DNA of 64,000 nucleotides from Bacteroidota bacterium (GTDB taxonomy: Bacteria; Bacteroidota; Bacteroidia; Chitinophagales; Chitinophagaceae). The DNA is taken from positions 62,001 through 126,000 of the forward strand of contig JACPEA010000002.1 of NCBI GenBank assembly GCA_016183765.1. Reading direction: 5' to 3'. The notes beneath the pieces are model-generated. The model searched no databases and was not told the origin of the DNA. It saw only the letters and a list, made by a program, of their open reading frames with translations. Of the stretch, positions 41,030 through 49,806 are shown piece after piece. The position numbers and the translations under genes are program-made. Positions within the stretch are counted from its first letter, which is position 1. Each line of letters starts with the position of its first letter.

Positions 41030-43036
41030 ATGAAAAAGACAAACTATAATGCGATCGCCATGGCGTCCTTCGCATTATTGCTGGGGATGCTTTCCTGCAA
41101 ACCCAAGAACGCCGGAAATGCCGTAAGCGCCGATGCCGCGGCCAAAGCGTATGTGGCGCCGGGCAAATACGACGAGTATTATAATTTTGTTTCCGGTGGT
41201 TTCAGCGGACAAATGGCCGTTTACGGATTGCCCAGTGGCCGTTTGCTGCGTGTGATCCCCGCTTTTTCCGTTGATCCTGAAAAAGGCTACGGGTACAGCG
41301 AAGAAACCAAAGCCATGTTGAACACTTCTCACGGATTTGTTCCCTGGGATGACCTGCACCACCCCGAGCTTTCCCAGACAAACGGAGAGATCGATGGCCG
41401 CTGGTTGTTTGGTAACGCCAATAATACTCCCCGTGTTGCCCGTATCGACCTGACAACCTTCCGCACTGCGGAGATCATTGAACTACCCAACAGCGCCGGT
41501 AACCACTCTTCCCCGTTCATCACAGAGAATACCGAATACGTTGTGGCCGGTACCCGTTTCAGCGTACCACCGGATAATGTAAATGGAGATGTGCCCATCA
41601 ATACCTACAAACAGAACTTTAAAGGAACCCTGAGCTTTATCAGCGTTGCCAAGGAAGATGGTAAAATGGACATCGCTTTCCAGATCCAGTGTCCTGGCGT
41701 GAACTTCGACCTGAGCCATGCCGGTAAAGGAAAATCACATGGATGGTTCTTCTTCAGCTGCTACAATACAGAGCAGGCCAACACCCTGCTGGAAGTGAAT
41801 GCATCACAGCGTGATAAGGACTTCATCATGGCCGTTAACTGGAAAAAAGCAGAAGAGTACCTGAAAGCAGGTAAAGGAAGAAAACAGTCTGTGAGATATG
41901 CCAGCAACCATTATGATGAAAAATCACATACAGCTACCTCTACCATCAAAACAGAAGTGGTGGTGCTGGATGCAAAAGAACTGAAAGACATCTGTTACAT
42001 GATCCCTTGTCCTAAGTCGCCCCACGGTTGCGATATTGACCCAAGTGGTGAGTACGTTGTAGGTAGCGGTAAACTGGCTGCCCTGATCCCCGTATTCAGT
42101 TTTGATAAACTGCAGAAAGCCATTGCCGCCAAAGACTATGAAGGCGAATACGATGGTATCCCCGTTGTGAAATACGAGTCTGCCCTGTACGGTGAAGTGA
42201 AAAAACCAGGTCTCGGACCTTTGCACACAGAGTTTGATGGTAAGGGTAATGCCTATACTTCTTTCTTTGTATCCAGCGAAGTGGTTAAATGGAACATCAA
42301 AGACCTGAAAGTGCTTGATCGTGTACCTACGTATTATTCTGTAGGTCACCTGTCTATCCCAGGCGGTGATACTAAAAAACCTTCACCCAAATACCTGGTT
42401 GCGTATAATAAGATCACCAAAGACCGTTACCTGCCTACCGGACCAGAACTGGCCCAGAGTGCGCAGTTATATGATATCAGCGGCGATAAGATGCAGATGA
42501 TCCTCGACTTCCCCACCATCGGTGAACCGCACTATGCACAGTCTGCTCCTGCGGATCTGATCAGGAAGAACTCCGTTAAGTTCTATAAGATCGAAGAGAA
42601 TAAACATCCTTATGTAACCAAAGGAGAACCTGCATCCAAAGTGGTACGCGAGGGTAACAAGGTTCATATATATATGACCTCCATCCGTTCACACTTCTCT
42701 CCGGATAATATCGAAGGTATCAGAGTGGGTGATGAGGTATACTTCCACGTAACCAACCTTGAGCAGGATTGGGATGTGCCACACGGATTTGCTGTGAAAG
42801 GCGCCTCCAATGCGGAACTGCTGATCATGCCGGGTGAAACACAAACCCTGAAATGGATACCGGAAAAACCAGGTATGTACCCTGTTTACTGTACCGATTT
42901 CTGTAGTGCACTGCACCAGGAAATGCAGGGATATGTTAGGGTATCACCTGCCGGAAGTAGTGTGCCGCTGACATTCAGCCTGGGTACCAACCAACCCAAG
43001 GCAGAAGCTGCTCCGGCACCTGCTGCTAAAAAATAG
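41030..43036 (+). CDS. nosZ: Nitrous-oxide reductase, clade II
   Basis: A 668-residue protein. The N-terminus is a Sec-type signal with a lipobox-like MLSC, not a twin-arginine signal, as in clade II enzymes. The seven-bladed propeller supplies CuZ histidines, seen in DDLHHPELS, NSAGNHSS, FDLSHAGKG and SPHGCDI. The C-terminal cupredoxin domain has the CuA motif YCTDFCSALHQEMQG (Cys, Cys, His, Met). It reduces N2O to N2 in the periplasm, fed by the cytochrome encoded upstream. An Ala/Pro-rich tail ends the protein. The accessory genes follow in order. Confidence 0.97.
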   Translation: MKKTNYNAIAMASFALLLGMLSCKPKNAGNAVSADAAAKAYVAPGKYDEYYNFVSGGFSGQMAVYGLPSGRLLRVIPAFSVDPEKGYGYSEETKAMLNTSHGFVPWDDLHHPELSQTNGEIDGRWLFGNANNTPRVARIDLTTFRTAEIIELPNSAGNHSSPFITENTEYVVAGTRFSVPPDNVNGDVPINTYKQNFKGTLSFISVAKEDGKMDIAFQIQCPGVNFDLSHAGKGKSHGWFFFSCYNTEQANTLLEVNASQRDKDFIMAVNWKKAEEYLKAGKGRKQSVRYASNHYDEKSHTATSTIKTEVVVLDAKELKDICYMIPCPKSPHGCDIDPSGEYVVGSGKLAALIPVFSFDKLQKAIAAKDYEGEYDGIPVVKYESALYGEVKKPGLGPLHTEFDGKGNAYTSFFVSSEVVKWNIKDLKVLDRVPTYYSVGHLSIPGGDTKKPSPKYLVAYNKITKDRYLPTGPELAQSAQLYDISGDKMQMILDFPTIGEPHYAQSAPADLIRKNSVKFYKIEENKHPYVTKGEPASKVVREGNKVHIYMTSIRSHFSPDNIEGIRVGDEVYFHVTNLEQDWDVPHGFAVKGASNAELLIMPGETQTLKWIPEKPGMYPVYCTDFCSALHQEMQGYVRVSPAGSSVPLTFSLGTNQPKAEAAPAPAAKK

Positions 43037-43166
43037 TTCTTTACTACTGCCGGGAAGAGCCCCCGATCTTCCCGGCATCTTTGCCGGTCCGGAAATTTTG
43101 CGGCAACCCGCTGTACGAGTTACCGGGCCGGCTTTTTGGTTTTATGAATCTATCAAACGGATTACT

Positions 43167-44183
43167 ATGAACAGAATGAAAACATCTTCCAGAGCCATGT
43201 TGATCCTCTGTGCCATTGCGTTGTTGGCGGTATTGTTCGTTCCCATGTGGCGGATAGACCTGGATGCACCGCAATACCCTGAAGGATTGATGTTGCTGAT
43301 CTATGCCAATAAACTGGGCGGTAATGTGGATATCATCAATGGTCTGAACCACTATATCGGAATGCGTACCCTCCATGCCGATGATTTCCCGGAATTTAAA
43401 TTGTTACCCGGCATCATTATATTTTTCAGTATCGTATCCCTGGTCGTTGGGATCCTGGGAAGAAGAAAATGGCTGAATGCCCTGTTTGTCCTCTTTGTTT
43501 GTTTTGGTGTGATTGCGATGGTTGATTTCTGGAGATGGGAATACCAGTACGGTCACGACCTGAACCCGGATGCGGCCATACGTATACCCGGAATGGCTTA
43601 CCAGCCACCACTGATCGGATTTAAACAGCTGCTCAATTTCGGGGCTTATTCCATGCCCGATATTGGTGGATGGATCTTTGTAGGTGTGGGTGCTATACTG
43701 TTGCTGCTGGTGATACTGGAAGGCCGTCGCGCCAAACTTTCCCGGAACCGTTCGGCGGTTGCGGGAATGTTAGTGATGGCTGTTTCCATGACCACACTCA
43801 GCGGTTGCAGCACCGAACCCGAAGCGATCAGGTATGGTAAAGATAATTGCCATTTCTGCAAAATGACCATCAGTGACCAGCGCTTTGGCGCCGAGCTGGT
43901 GACCAAAAAAGGTAAAGTATTTAAGTTCGATGATGCCCACTGTATTTTGTCGTTCATGCATTCAGACGCCATCGACCAGAAAGATATTGCCGACGTATAT
44001 TTTACTGACTTTACCGGAAAACATACGCTGGTAAAAGCATCCGAAGCTTTTTTATTACAAAGTGAGTTATTTGAAAGCCCGATGAAAGGTAACCTGGCTG
44101 CGTTTACGGTAGAAGACAGCATGAAAAAAATGGAAGTGACTTATACCGCGGCCCGTATCAGCTGGGCTCAACTGAAAAAATGA
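43167..44183 (+). CDS. nosL: Membrane protein fused to NosL copper chaperone domain
   Basis: A 338-residue protein from the ATG at 43167; an upstream frame adds 23 non-signal-like residues. The N-terminal half has four transmembrane helices (about 10-28, 85-103, 110-128 and 170-190) with a loop rich in aromatic residues. The second half starts at TTLSGCSTEPEAIRYG, with a buried lipobox-like Cys, then DNCHFCKMTISDQRFGAEL and KFDDAHC, the NosL signature with Cu(I) ligands Cys and Met. NosL delivers copper to NosZ. The membrane half may take the part of NosB, a clade II membrane protein, but I could not verify this. Confidence 0.85.
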   Translation: MNRMKTSSRAMLILCAIALLAVLFVPMWRIDLDAPQYPEGLMLLIYANKLGGNVDIINGLNHYIGMRTLHADDFPEFKLLPGIIIFFSIVSLVVGILGRRKWLNALFVLFVCFGVIAMVDFWRWEYQYGHDLNPDAAIRIPGMAYQPPLIGFKQLLNFGAYSMPDIGGWIFVGVGAILLLLVILEGRRAKLSRNRSAVAGMLVMAVSMTTLSGCSTEPEAIRYGKDNCHFCKMTISDQRFGAELVTKKGKVFKFDDAHCILSFMHSDAIDQKDIADVYFTDFTGKHTLVKASEAFLLQSELFESPMKGNLAAFTVEDSMKKMEVTYTAARISWAQLKK

Positions 44184-45412
44184 GATACGTATTTTTTATA
44201 TGGTTATTGCTGGGAGCAACTGTTACACTGCCGGCCGCAACACTGCGTGTTGGCAAGGGTGGTAACTACCCAACGATCATGACCGCCATCAAAGCTGCCC
44301 GTAACGGCGATACGGTATTGGTATCCGCCGGTACTTACCGGGAAAAAAATATCATCGTTGATAAAAGGATCGTATTGAAAGGCACGGGTTACCCTGTGCT
44401 GGATGGCGAAAAAAAATACGAAGTGCTCTCCATCAAAGCCGATGGGGTAGTGGTGGATGGTTTCCGGGTAGTGCATTCTGGTGTATCCAGCATCAATGAT
44501 ATGGGCGGTATCAAGATATACGACAGTCGTGATGTGGTGATCCGCAACAACATACTGGAAGATACTTTCTTCGGAATCTACACGCAATACGGAAAGAACT
44601 GCACCATCGAAAACAACCGTTTAACAGCCTATGCAAAGGAAGAACAGCAGAGCGGCAACGGCATACACTGCTGGAAAAGCGATAGTATGCATATTATCGG
44701 CAATACCATCAGCGGGCACCGCGATGGGATCTATTTTGAATTTGTGACCAACTCCGTCATCCGCCGCAACACTTCCTTCAGGAACATACGCTATGGCCTG
44801 CATTTTATGTTTTCGCATAATGATACCTATCTCGCCAACCATTTTGAACGAAATGGTGCAGGCGTGGCGGTAATGTATTCGCATGGTGTAAAAATGTACC
44901 AGAATACGTTTGAGGAAAACTGGGGCGATGCAGCGTATGGTTTGCTGCTGAAAGAGATCTCCGACAGTCATATAGAAGGGAACACATTTATTAAAAATAC
45001 CAGTGGCATTTACCTGGAGGGCGCCAGCCGTATACGCGTGGTGAAGAACCAGTTCCGTAACAATGGCTGGGGATTGAAGATACAGGCCAGTTGCATGGAC
45101 ATAGAAGTGGCCCGGAACAATTTCATCGGGAACACATTCGATGTGGGCACCAACGGTTCGCTGGTATTGAATACGTTCAATGGCAATTATTGGGATAAAT
45201 ACGACGGTTACGATCTGAACAAAGACCAGGTAGGTGATGTGCCTTACCGGCCGGTTAGCATGTATTCGATGATCGTGGAGAAGAATCCGCCGGCCATGCT
45301 GCTTTTCCGCAGTTTTATTACATCGTTGCTGGATAAAACGGAAAAAGTATTTCCCAGTTTAACACCGGAAGGGCTGAAGGATAACAGGCCCATGATGAAA
45401 AAACTTTTTTGA
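44180..45412 (+). CDS. nosD: Nitrous oxide reductase maturation protein NosD
   Basis: A 410-residue periplasmic protein with signal peptide (MRYVFFIWLLLGATVTLPAA). The rest is a right-handed parallel beta-helix of CASH repeats: many N-x-x-x-x-N-x-I units such as VVIRNNILED, CTIENNRLTAY and NSVIRRNTSF. It ends with the GDVPYRPV block typical of NosD. It works with the NosFY ABC transporter in sulfur or copper supply for the CuZ centre. Its ATG overlaps the nosL stop (ATGA). Confidence 0.95.
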   Translation: MRYVFFIWLLLGATVTLPAATLRVGKGGNYPTIMTAIKAARNGDTVLVSAGTYREKNIIVDKRIVLKGTGYPVLDGEKKYEVLSIKADGVVVDGFRVVHSGVSSINDMGGIKIYDSRDVVIRNNILEDTFFGIYTQYGKNCTIENNRLTAYAKEEQQSGNGIHCWKSDSMHIIGNTISGHRDGIYFEFVTNSVIRRNTSFRNIRYGLHFMFSHNDTYLANHFERNGAGVAVMYSHGVKMYQNTFEENWGDAAYGLLLKEISDSHIEGNTFIKNTSGIYLEGASRIRVVKNQFRNNGWGLKIQASCMDIEVARNNFIGNTFDVGTNGSLVLNTFNGNYWDKYDGYDLNKDQVGDVPYRPVSMYSMIVEKNPPAMLLFRSFITSLLDKTEKVFPSLTPEGLKDNRPMMKKLF

Positions 45413-45437
45413 CACTGTACCCGATAAAGAATATTGT

Positions 45438-46148
45438 ATGATCATAGCCAGCAATGTTTCCAAGAGATTCGGCAAACTGCAAGCGCTGAACAATGTTTCG
45501 GTCACCTGTAACAAAGGGGAATGTATTGCCCTGATAGGTCCGAATGGAAGCGGCAAAACCACCCTCATCAAAAGTATCCTGGGTATGGTAGTACCCGATA
45601 GCGGTTTTATCACATTCAACGGGAACAATATCCTGCATCACTGGAAGTATCGCAGCGATATCGGTTATATGCCGCAGATAGGACGTTATCCCGATAATAT
45701 GCGGATCGCGGATGTACTGGATATGATGAAAGATATCCGTGGCCACAAAGGGGCTATGGATGAGGAACTGGTGGCAGCATTTGAACTGGATAAGTTAAAA
45801 CACAAAAGGATGCGTACACTTTCGGGTGGTACCCGCCAGAAAGTAAGTGCCTGCCTGGCATTCCTGTTCAACCCGGAAGTGCTGATACTGGACGAACCCA
45901 CGGCCGGACTGGATCCTGTTGCCTCTGAAATACTCAAGGAAAAGATCATTACGGAAAAGAAGAAGGGCAAACTGGTCATGGTAACCTCGCATATCCTGAG
46001 TGAACTGGACGACCTGGTAACGCAGGTGATCTATATGCAGGATGGCGAACTTCGGTTCCACAAAAGCATTGAAGCTTTACGGGCCGATACGGGTCATGAG
46101 AAATTATCGAAAGCCATTGCTCACGTCATGTTAAACACTGCATTATGA
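45438..46148 (+). CDS. nosF: ABC transporter ATP-binding protein NosF
   Basis: A 236-residue ATPase. Walker A is GPNGSGKTT (about 35-43), the signature is LSGGTRQK (near 131), Walker B is VLILDEPTAGLDP and the switch His is in TSHILSE. It pairs with the membrane protein NosY; the transported species for NosZ maturation is not firmly known. The gene starts 25 nt after nosD, and its stop overlaps the nosY start. Confidence 0.95.
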   Translation: MIIASNVSKRFGKLQALNNVSVTCNKGECIALIGPNGSGKTTLIKSILGMVVPDSGFITFNGNNILHHWKYRSDIGYMPQIGRYPDNMRIADVLDMMKDIRGHKGAMDEELVAAFELDKLKHKRMRTLSGGTRQKVSACLAFLFNPEVLILDEPTAGLDPVASEILKEKIITEKKKGKLVMVTSHILSELDDLVTQVIYMQDGELRFHKSIEALRADTGHEKLSKAIAHVMLNTAL

Positions 46149-46912
46149 AGAAGATCATCAAATACGTAATGGCAGATATCCTGCGCAACCGGATAGTATT
46201 GGTGTACCTGTTCTTTCTGCTGGTGGCCTCTTTCAGCGTATTCAGCCTGGAAGATAACAGCAGCAAAGGATTGCTGAGCCTGTTGAATATCGTACTGCTG
46301 GTAGTACCGTTGATCAGTATCATTTTCTCTACCATCTATGTATATAACAGCGCAGAATTCATAGAACTGCTGGTGAGCCAGCCACTGAAACGCAGGACTA
46401 TCTGGATCAGTTTATTCGTGGGACTGGCCGGATCGCTCTCCCTCGCATTTTTTGTAGGGGTGGGGATACCTGTATTACTGTATGAAGCCAACCTTACCGG
46501 GATGATGATGATTGGTGTGGGGTTATTATTAAGTATCATTTTTGTGGCCATTGCCATGCTGGCCGCGGTGAGAACCCGCGATAAAGCCAAAGGCATCGGT
46601 GTGGCCATCATGCTCTGGGTATATTTCTCCATACTTTTTGACGGACTGGTACTGTTCCTCCTGTTTCAGCTGGCAGATTACCCGCTGGAAAAAGCCATGG
46701 TAGGGATCAGCGCACTGAACCCGATAGACCTGTCGCGGATACTGATCCTGCTGCAGCTGGATGTGTCGGCCATGATGGGGTATACCGGGGCCATATTCAA
46801 AGACTTTTTCGGAACCACATCCGGTATGGTCATTTCGCTCAGCGTATTGCTGGCGTGGATCCTGTTGCCGGTATGGCTCTCTGTAAGAAATTTCAACCGG
46901 AAAGACCTGTAG
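46145..46912 (+). CDS. nosY: ABC transporter permease NosY
   Basis: A 255-residue protein with six transmembrane helices, as usual for the NosY family. The N-terminus MKKIIKYVMADILRNRIVL is an amphipathic coupling segment. It has SAEFIELLVSQPLKRRTIW after helix 2 and ends with FNRKDL. It overlaps nosF by 4 nt (ATGA). With NosD and NosF it forms the maturation complex of N2O reductase. Confidence 0.93.
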   Translation: MKKIIKYVMADILRNRIVLVYLFFLLVASFSVFSLEDNSSKGLLSLLNIVLLVVPLISIIFSTIYVYNSAEFIELLVSQPLKRRTIWISLFVGLAGSLSLAFFVGVGIPVLLYEANLTGMMMIGVGLLLSIIFVAIAMLAAVRTRDKAKGIGVAIMLWVYFSILFDGLVLFLLFQLADYPLEKAMVGISALNPIDLSRILILLQLDVSAMMGYTGAIFKDFFGTTSGMVISLSVLLAWILLPVWLSVRNFNRKDL

Positions 46913-46969
46913 CCCAGGGATCATCCGGGAAATGAGCGACTGTATTGTACAAGATTAACCTGCTATCTT

Positions 46970-47365
46970 ATGAAACGTGATATTGAAAACCGGGCCGATA
47001 TTGAACTGCTGGTGAATAATTTTTACCAGAAAGTGATATCGGATGATGTGATCGGTTTTATTTTTTCTGATATCGTTAAAATGAACTGGGAAAAACATCT
47101 GCCCATCATGTACGACTTCTGGGATAACGCACTTTTTTATACAGGGTCTTACTCAGGTAACCCCATGAACCTGCACAAACACCTGCACCATATACGCCCA
47201 CTCAACAGCAAACATTTTACCCGCTGGGTAAACCTGTTTGTAGAAACGCTGGATGAATTGTTCGAGGGCGAAAAAGCATCGCTTGCCCGACAGCGGGCCA
47301 TCAGTATTGCGGCGATTATGGAAGAAAAAATACTGCAATATCGAAATGAGCACAAAATGATGTGA
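46970..47365 (+). CDS. Group III truncated hemoglobin
   Basis: A 131-residue globin. It has the FYQKVISDDVIGFIF start, the MYDFWDNALFYTGSYSGNPM segment typical of group III (trHbP), and the likely proximal His in NSKHFTRWVNLF. Such proteins bind O2 and NO; in denitrifying settings they may detoxify NO. The gene follows nosY by 57 nt in the same direction and ends before a strong terminator, so it is probably the last gene of the nos transcript. Confidence 0.92.
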   Translation: MKRDIENRADIELLVNNFYQKVISDDVIGFIFSDIVKMNWEKHLPIMYDFWDNALFYTGSYSGNPMNLHKHLHHIRPLNSKHFTRWVNLFVETLDELFEGEKASLARQRAISIAAIMEEKILQYRNEHKMM

Positions 47366-47404
47366 AAATAATTGTCACCCGGCCGAAAGGCCATGATTCA
47401 ACCA

Positions 47405-47431
47405 AAAAGCATGGATATGTTCCATGCTTTT
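47405..47431 (+). terminator. Terminator of the nos/hemoglobin operon
   Basis: Stem AAAAGCATGGA/TCCATGCTTTT with a TATGT loop and a TTTTG tail, 40 nt after the hemoglobin stop. Confidence 0.8.
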
Positions 47432-47661
47432 GTATTCCGGACCAACCAGTTTTCAGATGAACGTTACTGATATCCTCCCGGATCTCTGGTGAACACGTAT
47501 AGTTCTCTTTTACACATTGACATCCCTCTCCGGCTCAACCATACAAACCCATTTCAACTACACCGTTCTGTAAAACACTTACAAAACGATCCAGCATTCA
47601 GCATCCAGCATCAGTATCCAGCATCCCACTACACCATTCATCAAACGTTCACAACGATCCC

Positions 47662-47693
47662 AAAAAAAAGCACGGGTAAGAATACCCATGCTT
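47662..47693 (-). terminator. Terminator of the fasciclin gene
   Basis: On the minus strand, AAGCATGGGTA/TACCCGTGCTT with a TTCT loop is followed by TTTTTTTT. It is 41 nt after the fasciclin stop. Confidence 0.8.
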
Positions 47694-47733
47694 ATCGCTC
47701 AAAAAAACAAGTAAACAAAAAGTTTGTGATGTA

Positions 47734-48300
47734 TTAGTTCTTGGCTGGTGGAGGCAACAGTACACCGTCGATCACGTGTACGATACCGTTGGCAGCTGGT
47801 ATAGAAGCCACGATGGTAGCAGTTCCATTCAGCGTGACCTTACCGTCTTTTACACTTACGGTTACATTACCGCCATTTACCTGTCCGAGGACCTGTCCGT
47901 CCTGCAGCGATTCTGCCTTGTACACACCCACGGACACATGGTATTGGAGGATGTCGATCAATGCCTCTTTCTTTTCAGGTTTCAGCAAACCTTCTACCGT
48001 TCCGGCAGGTAATTTGGCGAAAGCGGCATTGGTGGGGGCAAATACGGTGAACGGACCGGCATTGCTTAGTGCGTCTACCAGATCGGCAGCTTTAACGGCA
48101 GTGACCAGCGTAGTGTGGTCTTTGCTGCCAATAGCAACCTGTACCACATTTTTCTGTGAAGACTCATCCTGTACGCCGGATTGTCCTACTGCCACTTGTT
48201 CTGTGGTGCTGACTGTTTCTGTTGTTGTGCCCGGTTTGCTTTCGCAGGCTGTGATTGCCAGCATTGCGAAACCGGCTACAACCATTAATTTCTTTTTCAT
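47734..48300 (-). CDS. Fasciclin (FAS1) domain lipoprotein
   Basis: A 188-residue protein. The signal peptide has a lipobox ending in LAITAC, then a Thr/Ser/Glu linker. The FAS1 domain (about 52-186) shows VEGLLKPEKKEALIDILQYHV and the conserved IVHVIDGVLLPP end. FAS1 domains mediate adhesion or act as extracytoplasmic scaffolds. The promoter holds a perfect Fnr-like palindrome, identical in sequence to one upstream of the nos cytochrome, so it is probably induced with the N2O genes. Confidence 0.92.
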   Translation of the reverse strand: MKKKLMVVAGFAMLAITACESKPGTTTETVSTTEQVAVGQSGVQDESSQKNVVQVAIGSKDHTTLVTAVKAADLVDALSNAGPFTVFAPTNAAFAKLPAGTVEGLLKPEKKEALIDILQYHVSVGVYKAESLQDGQVLGQVNGGNVTVSVKDGKVTLNGTATIVASIPAANGIVHVIDGVLLPPPAKN

Positions 48301-48361
48301 GTGCGCAGTTTTTTCTGAGTTGATGATAGAACAAATCTACTTGTCACAGAACTGTCAGATT

Positions 48362-48375
48362 ATGATTTAAATCAT
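48362..48375. promoter_or_regulatory. Fnr-like box upstream of the fasciclin gene
   Basis: ATGATTTAAATCAT is a perfect 14-bp palindrome of the ATGAT-N4-ATCAT type, 61-75 bp before the fasciclin start. Thirteen of fourteen bases equal the box at 40333-40346. Confidence 0.7.
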
Positions 48376-48407
48376 GTACTTCAAATAAAGATCCGGCCGC
48401 TTTTGGC

Positions 48408-48433
48408 ATAAAAAAAGAAGGCGTCTGCCTTCT
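48408..48433 (-). terminator. Terminator of the minus-strand bactofilin gene
   Basis: On the minus strand, stem AGAAGGC/GCCTTCT with an AGAC loop is followed by a run of at least six Ts. It is 29 nt after the bactofilin stop. Confidence 0.8.
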
Positions 48434-48462
48434 CTTGCTAATAGGTTTGGGTAAATGACCGG

Positions 48463-49092
48463 TCAGTTATTGGAATCGGTATAATCATCTCCCTCAGGGT
48501 TCTCCGGGGCCTGGTAATCCTGGCCCTGACCGCCAGTTTCAGGACGGCTCTCCACATAAATGGTCTGGTGGTAGAACTTGGTAGATGATTTGATCGAATT
48601 CAGCTTTTCCTGGAAAATGGCCAGGTAATTGTTGTCTTTATTGTTCTTGCCAAATGTATCTTTCAATTGGGCGAAGAGTTCATTGGAACTGGACTCGAAC
48701 ACCGGTGTTTCCAGGCTTAACAACTTGATATTGGCATCCACATACTGGTTCATCTCGGTATTGATGATGGTACAGTGAATATTCCCTTTAATGATCGAGT
48801 CTTTGCAGAGGTTCACTTTCAGCGCATAGATGGATCCCTCAAATTCGCCCTCCACTTTAATATCGTGACAGATGATCACTCCGCGCATGATACCAGTAGG
48901 GGTGATGTTGATCGTTTTTTTACTGAACAGCACGCCATTGAAATTGCCATCCAGGGTAATATCGTTCTCAGAATCCAGAATACCGGAAATATTGGTAGAG
49001 CTGGTAATGAACAGTTGTTTGTCGTCAGCAACGCTTTGGCTGCTGTAACTGGAATTGGGGTCGTGTAGCAGTTGTTCCCGGAATTTGTTCAT
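48463..49092 (-). CDS. Bactofilin (polymer-forming cytoskeletal protein)
   Basis: A 209-residue protein. The central bactofilin domain (about 30-135) is a beta-helix made of hydrophobic-glycine repeats: ITLDGNFNGVLFSKKTI, IMRGVIICHDIKVEGEFEGSIYA and DSIIKGNIHCTII. The disordered N-terminus and an acidic C-terminal tail are usual. Bactofilins polymerise without nucleotides and organise cell-wall enzymes or shape. A second bactofilin is encoded divergently at 49274. Confidence 0.9.
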   Translation of the reverse strand: MNKFREQLLHDPNSSYSSQSVADDKQLFITSSTNISGILDSENDITLDGNFNGVLFSKKTINITPTGIMRGVIICHDIKVEGEFEGSIYALKVNLCKDSIIKGNIHCTIINTEMNQYVDANIKLLSLETPVFESSSNELFAQLKDTFGKNNKDNNYLAIFQEKLNSIKSSTKFYHQTIYVESRPETGGQGQDYQAPENPEGDDYTDSNN

Positions 49093-49273
49093 GACGGAAA
49101 GTTTGGTATTGGGTAAAAATATTACATTTTGTGACGAAAAGTCAATATTTTTTGCTGAAAAACAGCATTAAGGGGCCTTTCCGAAGAAATAACGATTACA
49201 TTACCTGGGCTGGCGGGGGTGTATCTCATTTTCGCTATCTTCATGGTTCGTCCAATCATCCAGAATCCATTCT

Positions 49274-49738
49274 ATGCTTTTTAAAAAAACAGAAAAGCCC
49301 AACGAGATATTACCTGCAGTACAGGTAGTCTCGGGCGGTGTTTACTTCGGCATCATCAAAACCGGATCACCTATTCGCATCGAGGGTGATTTTAAGGGTA
49401 TCATCTTTTGCACCAATAAGGTCATCATCGACAAAAAAGCTTCCGTGAACGGCGACATACTTTGTCACGATGTAGTGATCGGTGGCTTAATTGAGGGTAA
49501 TGTGATCTGCAAAAACAAATGTGTACTTAACGAGGAAGCGGTAGTAAATGGTGTGGTGCGTGCCGCACTGTTCGAGAACGGTGCTTCCAGTTCCGTGACC
49601 GGCCCGGTATATGTGAACAAGGAGAACAATGCGATCGATGTAGATGAATATTATGAATTATTTAATAAGAAAGAAAACCTCGAAAAAGTAAAGGCAGAAT
49701 ACTTCTCACTGCCGCAGAAATTGATCCTGATCACCTGA
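49274..49738 (+). CDS. Bactofilin (second copy)
   Basis: A 154-residue protein with the bactofilin beta-helix (about 20-115): SPIRIEGDFKGIIFCTNKVII, ASVNGDILCHDVVIGGLIEGNVIC and EEAVVNGVVRAAL. It is shorter than the divergent neighbour and lacks a long acidic tail. Divergent placement (181-bp gap) may allow joint regulation and co-polymerisation. The gene starts at the ATG directly before the MLFKKTEKP segment. Confidence 0.9.
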   Translation: MLFKKTEKPNEILPAVQVVSGGVYFGIIKTGSPIRIEGDFKGIIFCTNKVIIDKKASVNGDILCHDVVIGGLIEGNVICKNKCVLNEEAVVNGVVRAALFENGASSSVTGPVYVNKENNAIDVDEYYELFNKKENLEKVKAEYFSLPQKLILIT

Positions 49739-49806
49739 TATGGGCGTCTTACGGGGATAATTAAGTATTTTTACGGACTCTGCTGATTTTTAAACCGTAC
49801 CGCTTC

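Larger units (their letters stand above)
47366..47733. other. Terminator pair region between convergent genes
   Basis: A 368-nt spacer with two intrinsic terminators, one for each direction (listed separately), and otherwise AT-rich filler. A short frame at 47489 is C/A-rich and looks random. Confidence 0.55.

Noticed and set aside
47741..48370. A 209-codon plus-strand open frame
   Set aside because: It is antisense to the fasciclin gene. The Ser/Thr/Pro/Val-rich product reflects the complementary codons, while the minus-strand protein has a lipobox and FAS1 motifs.
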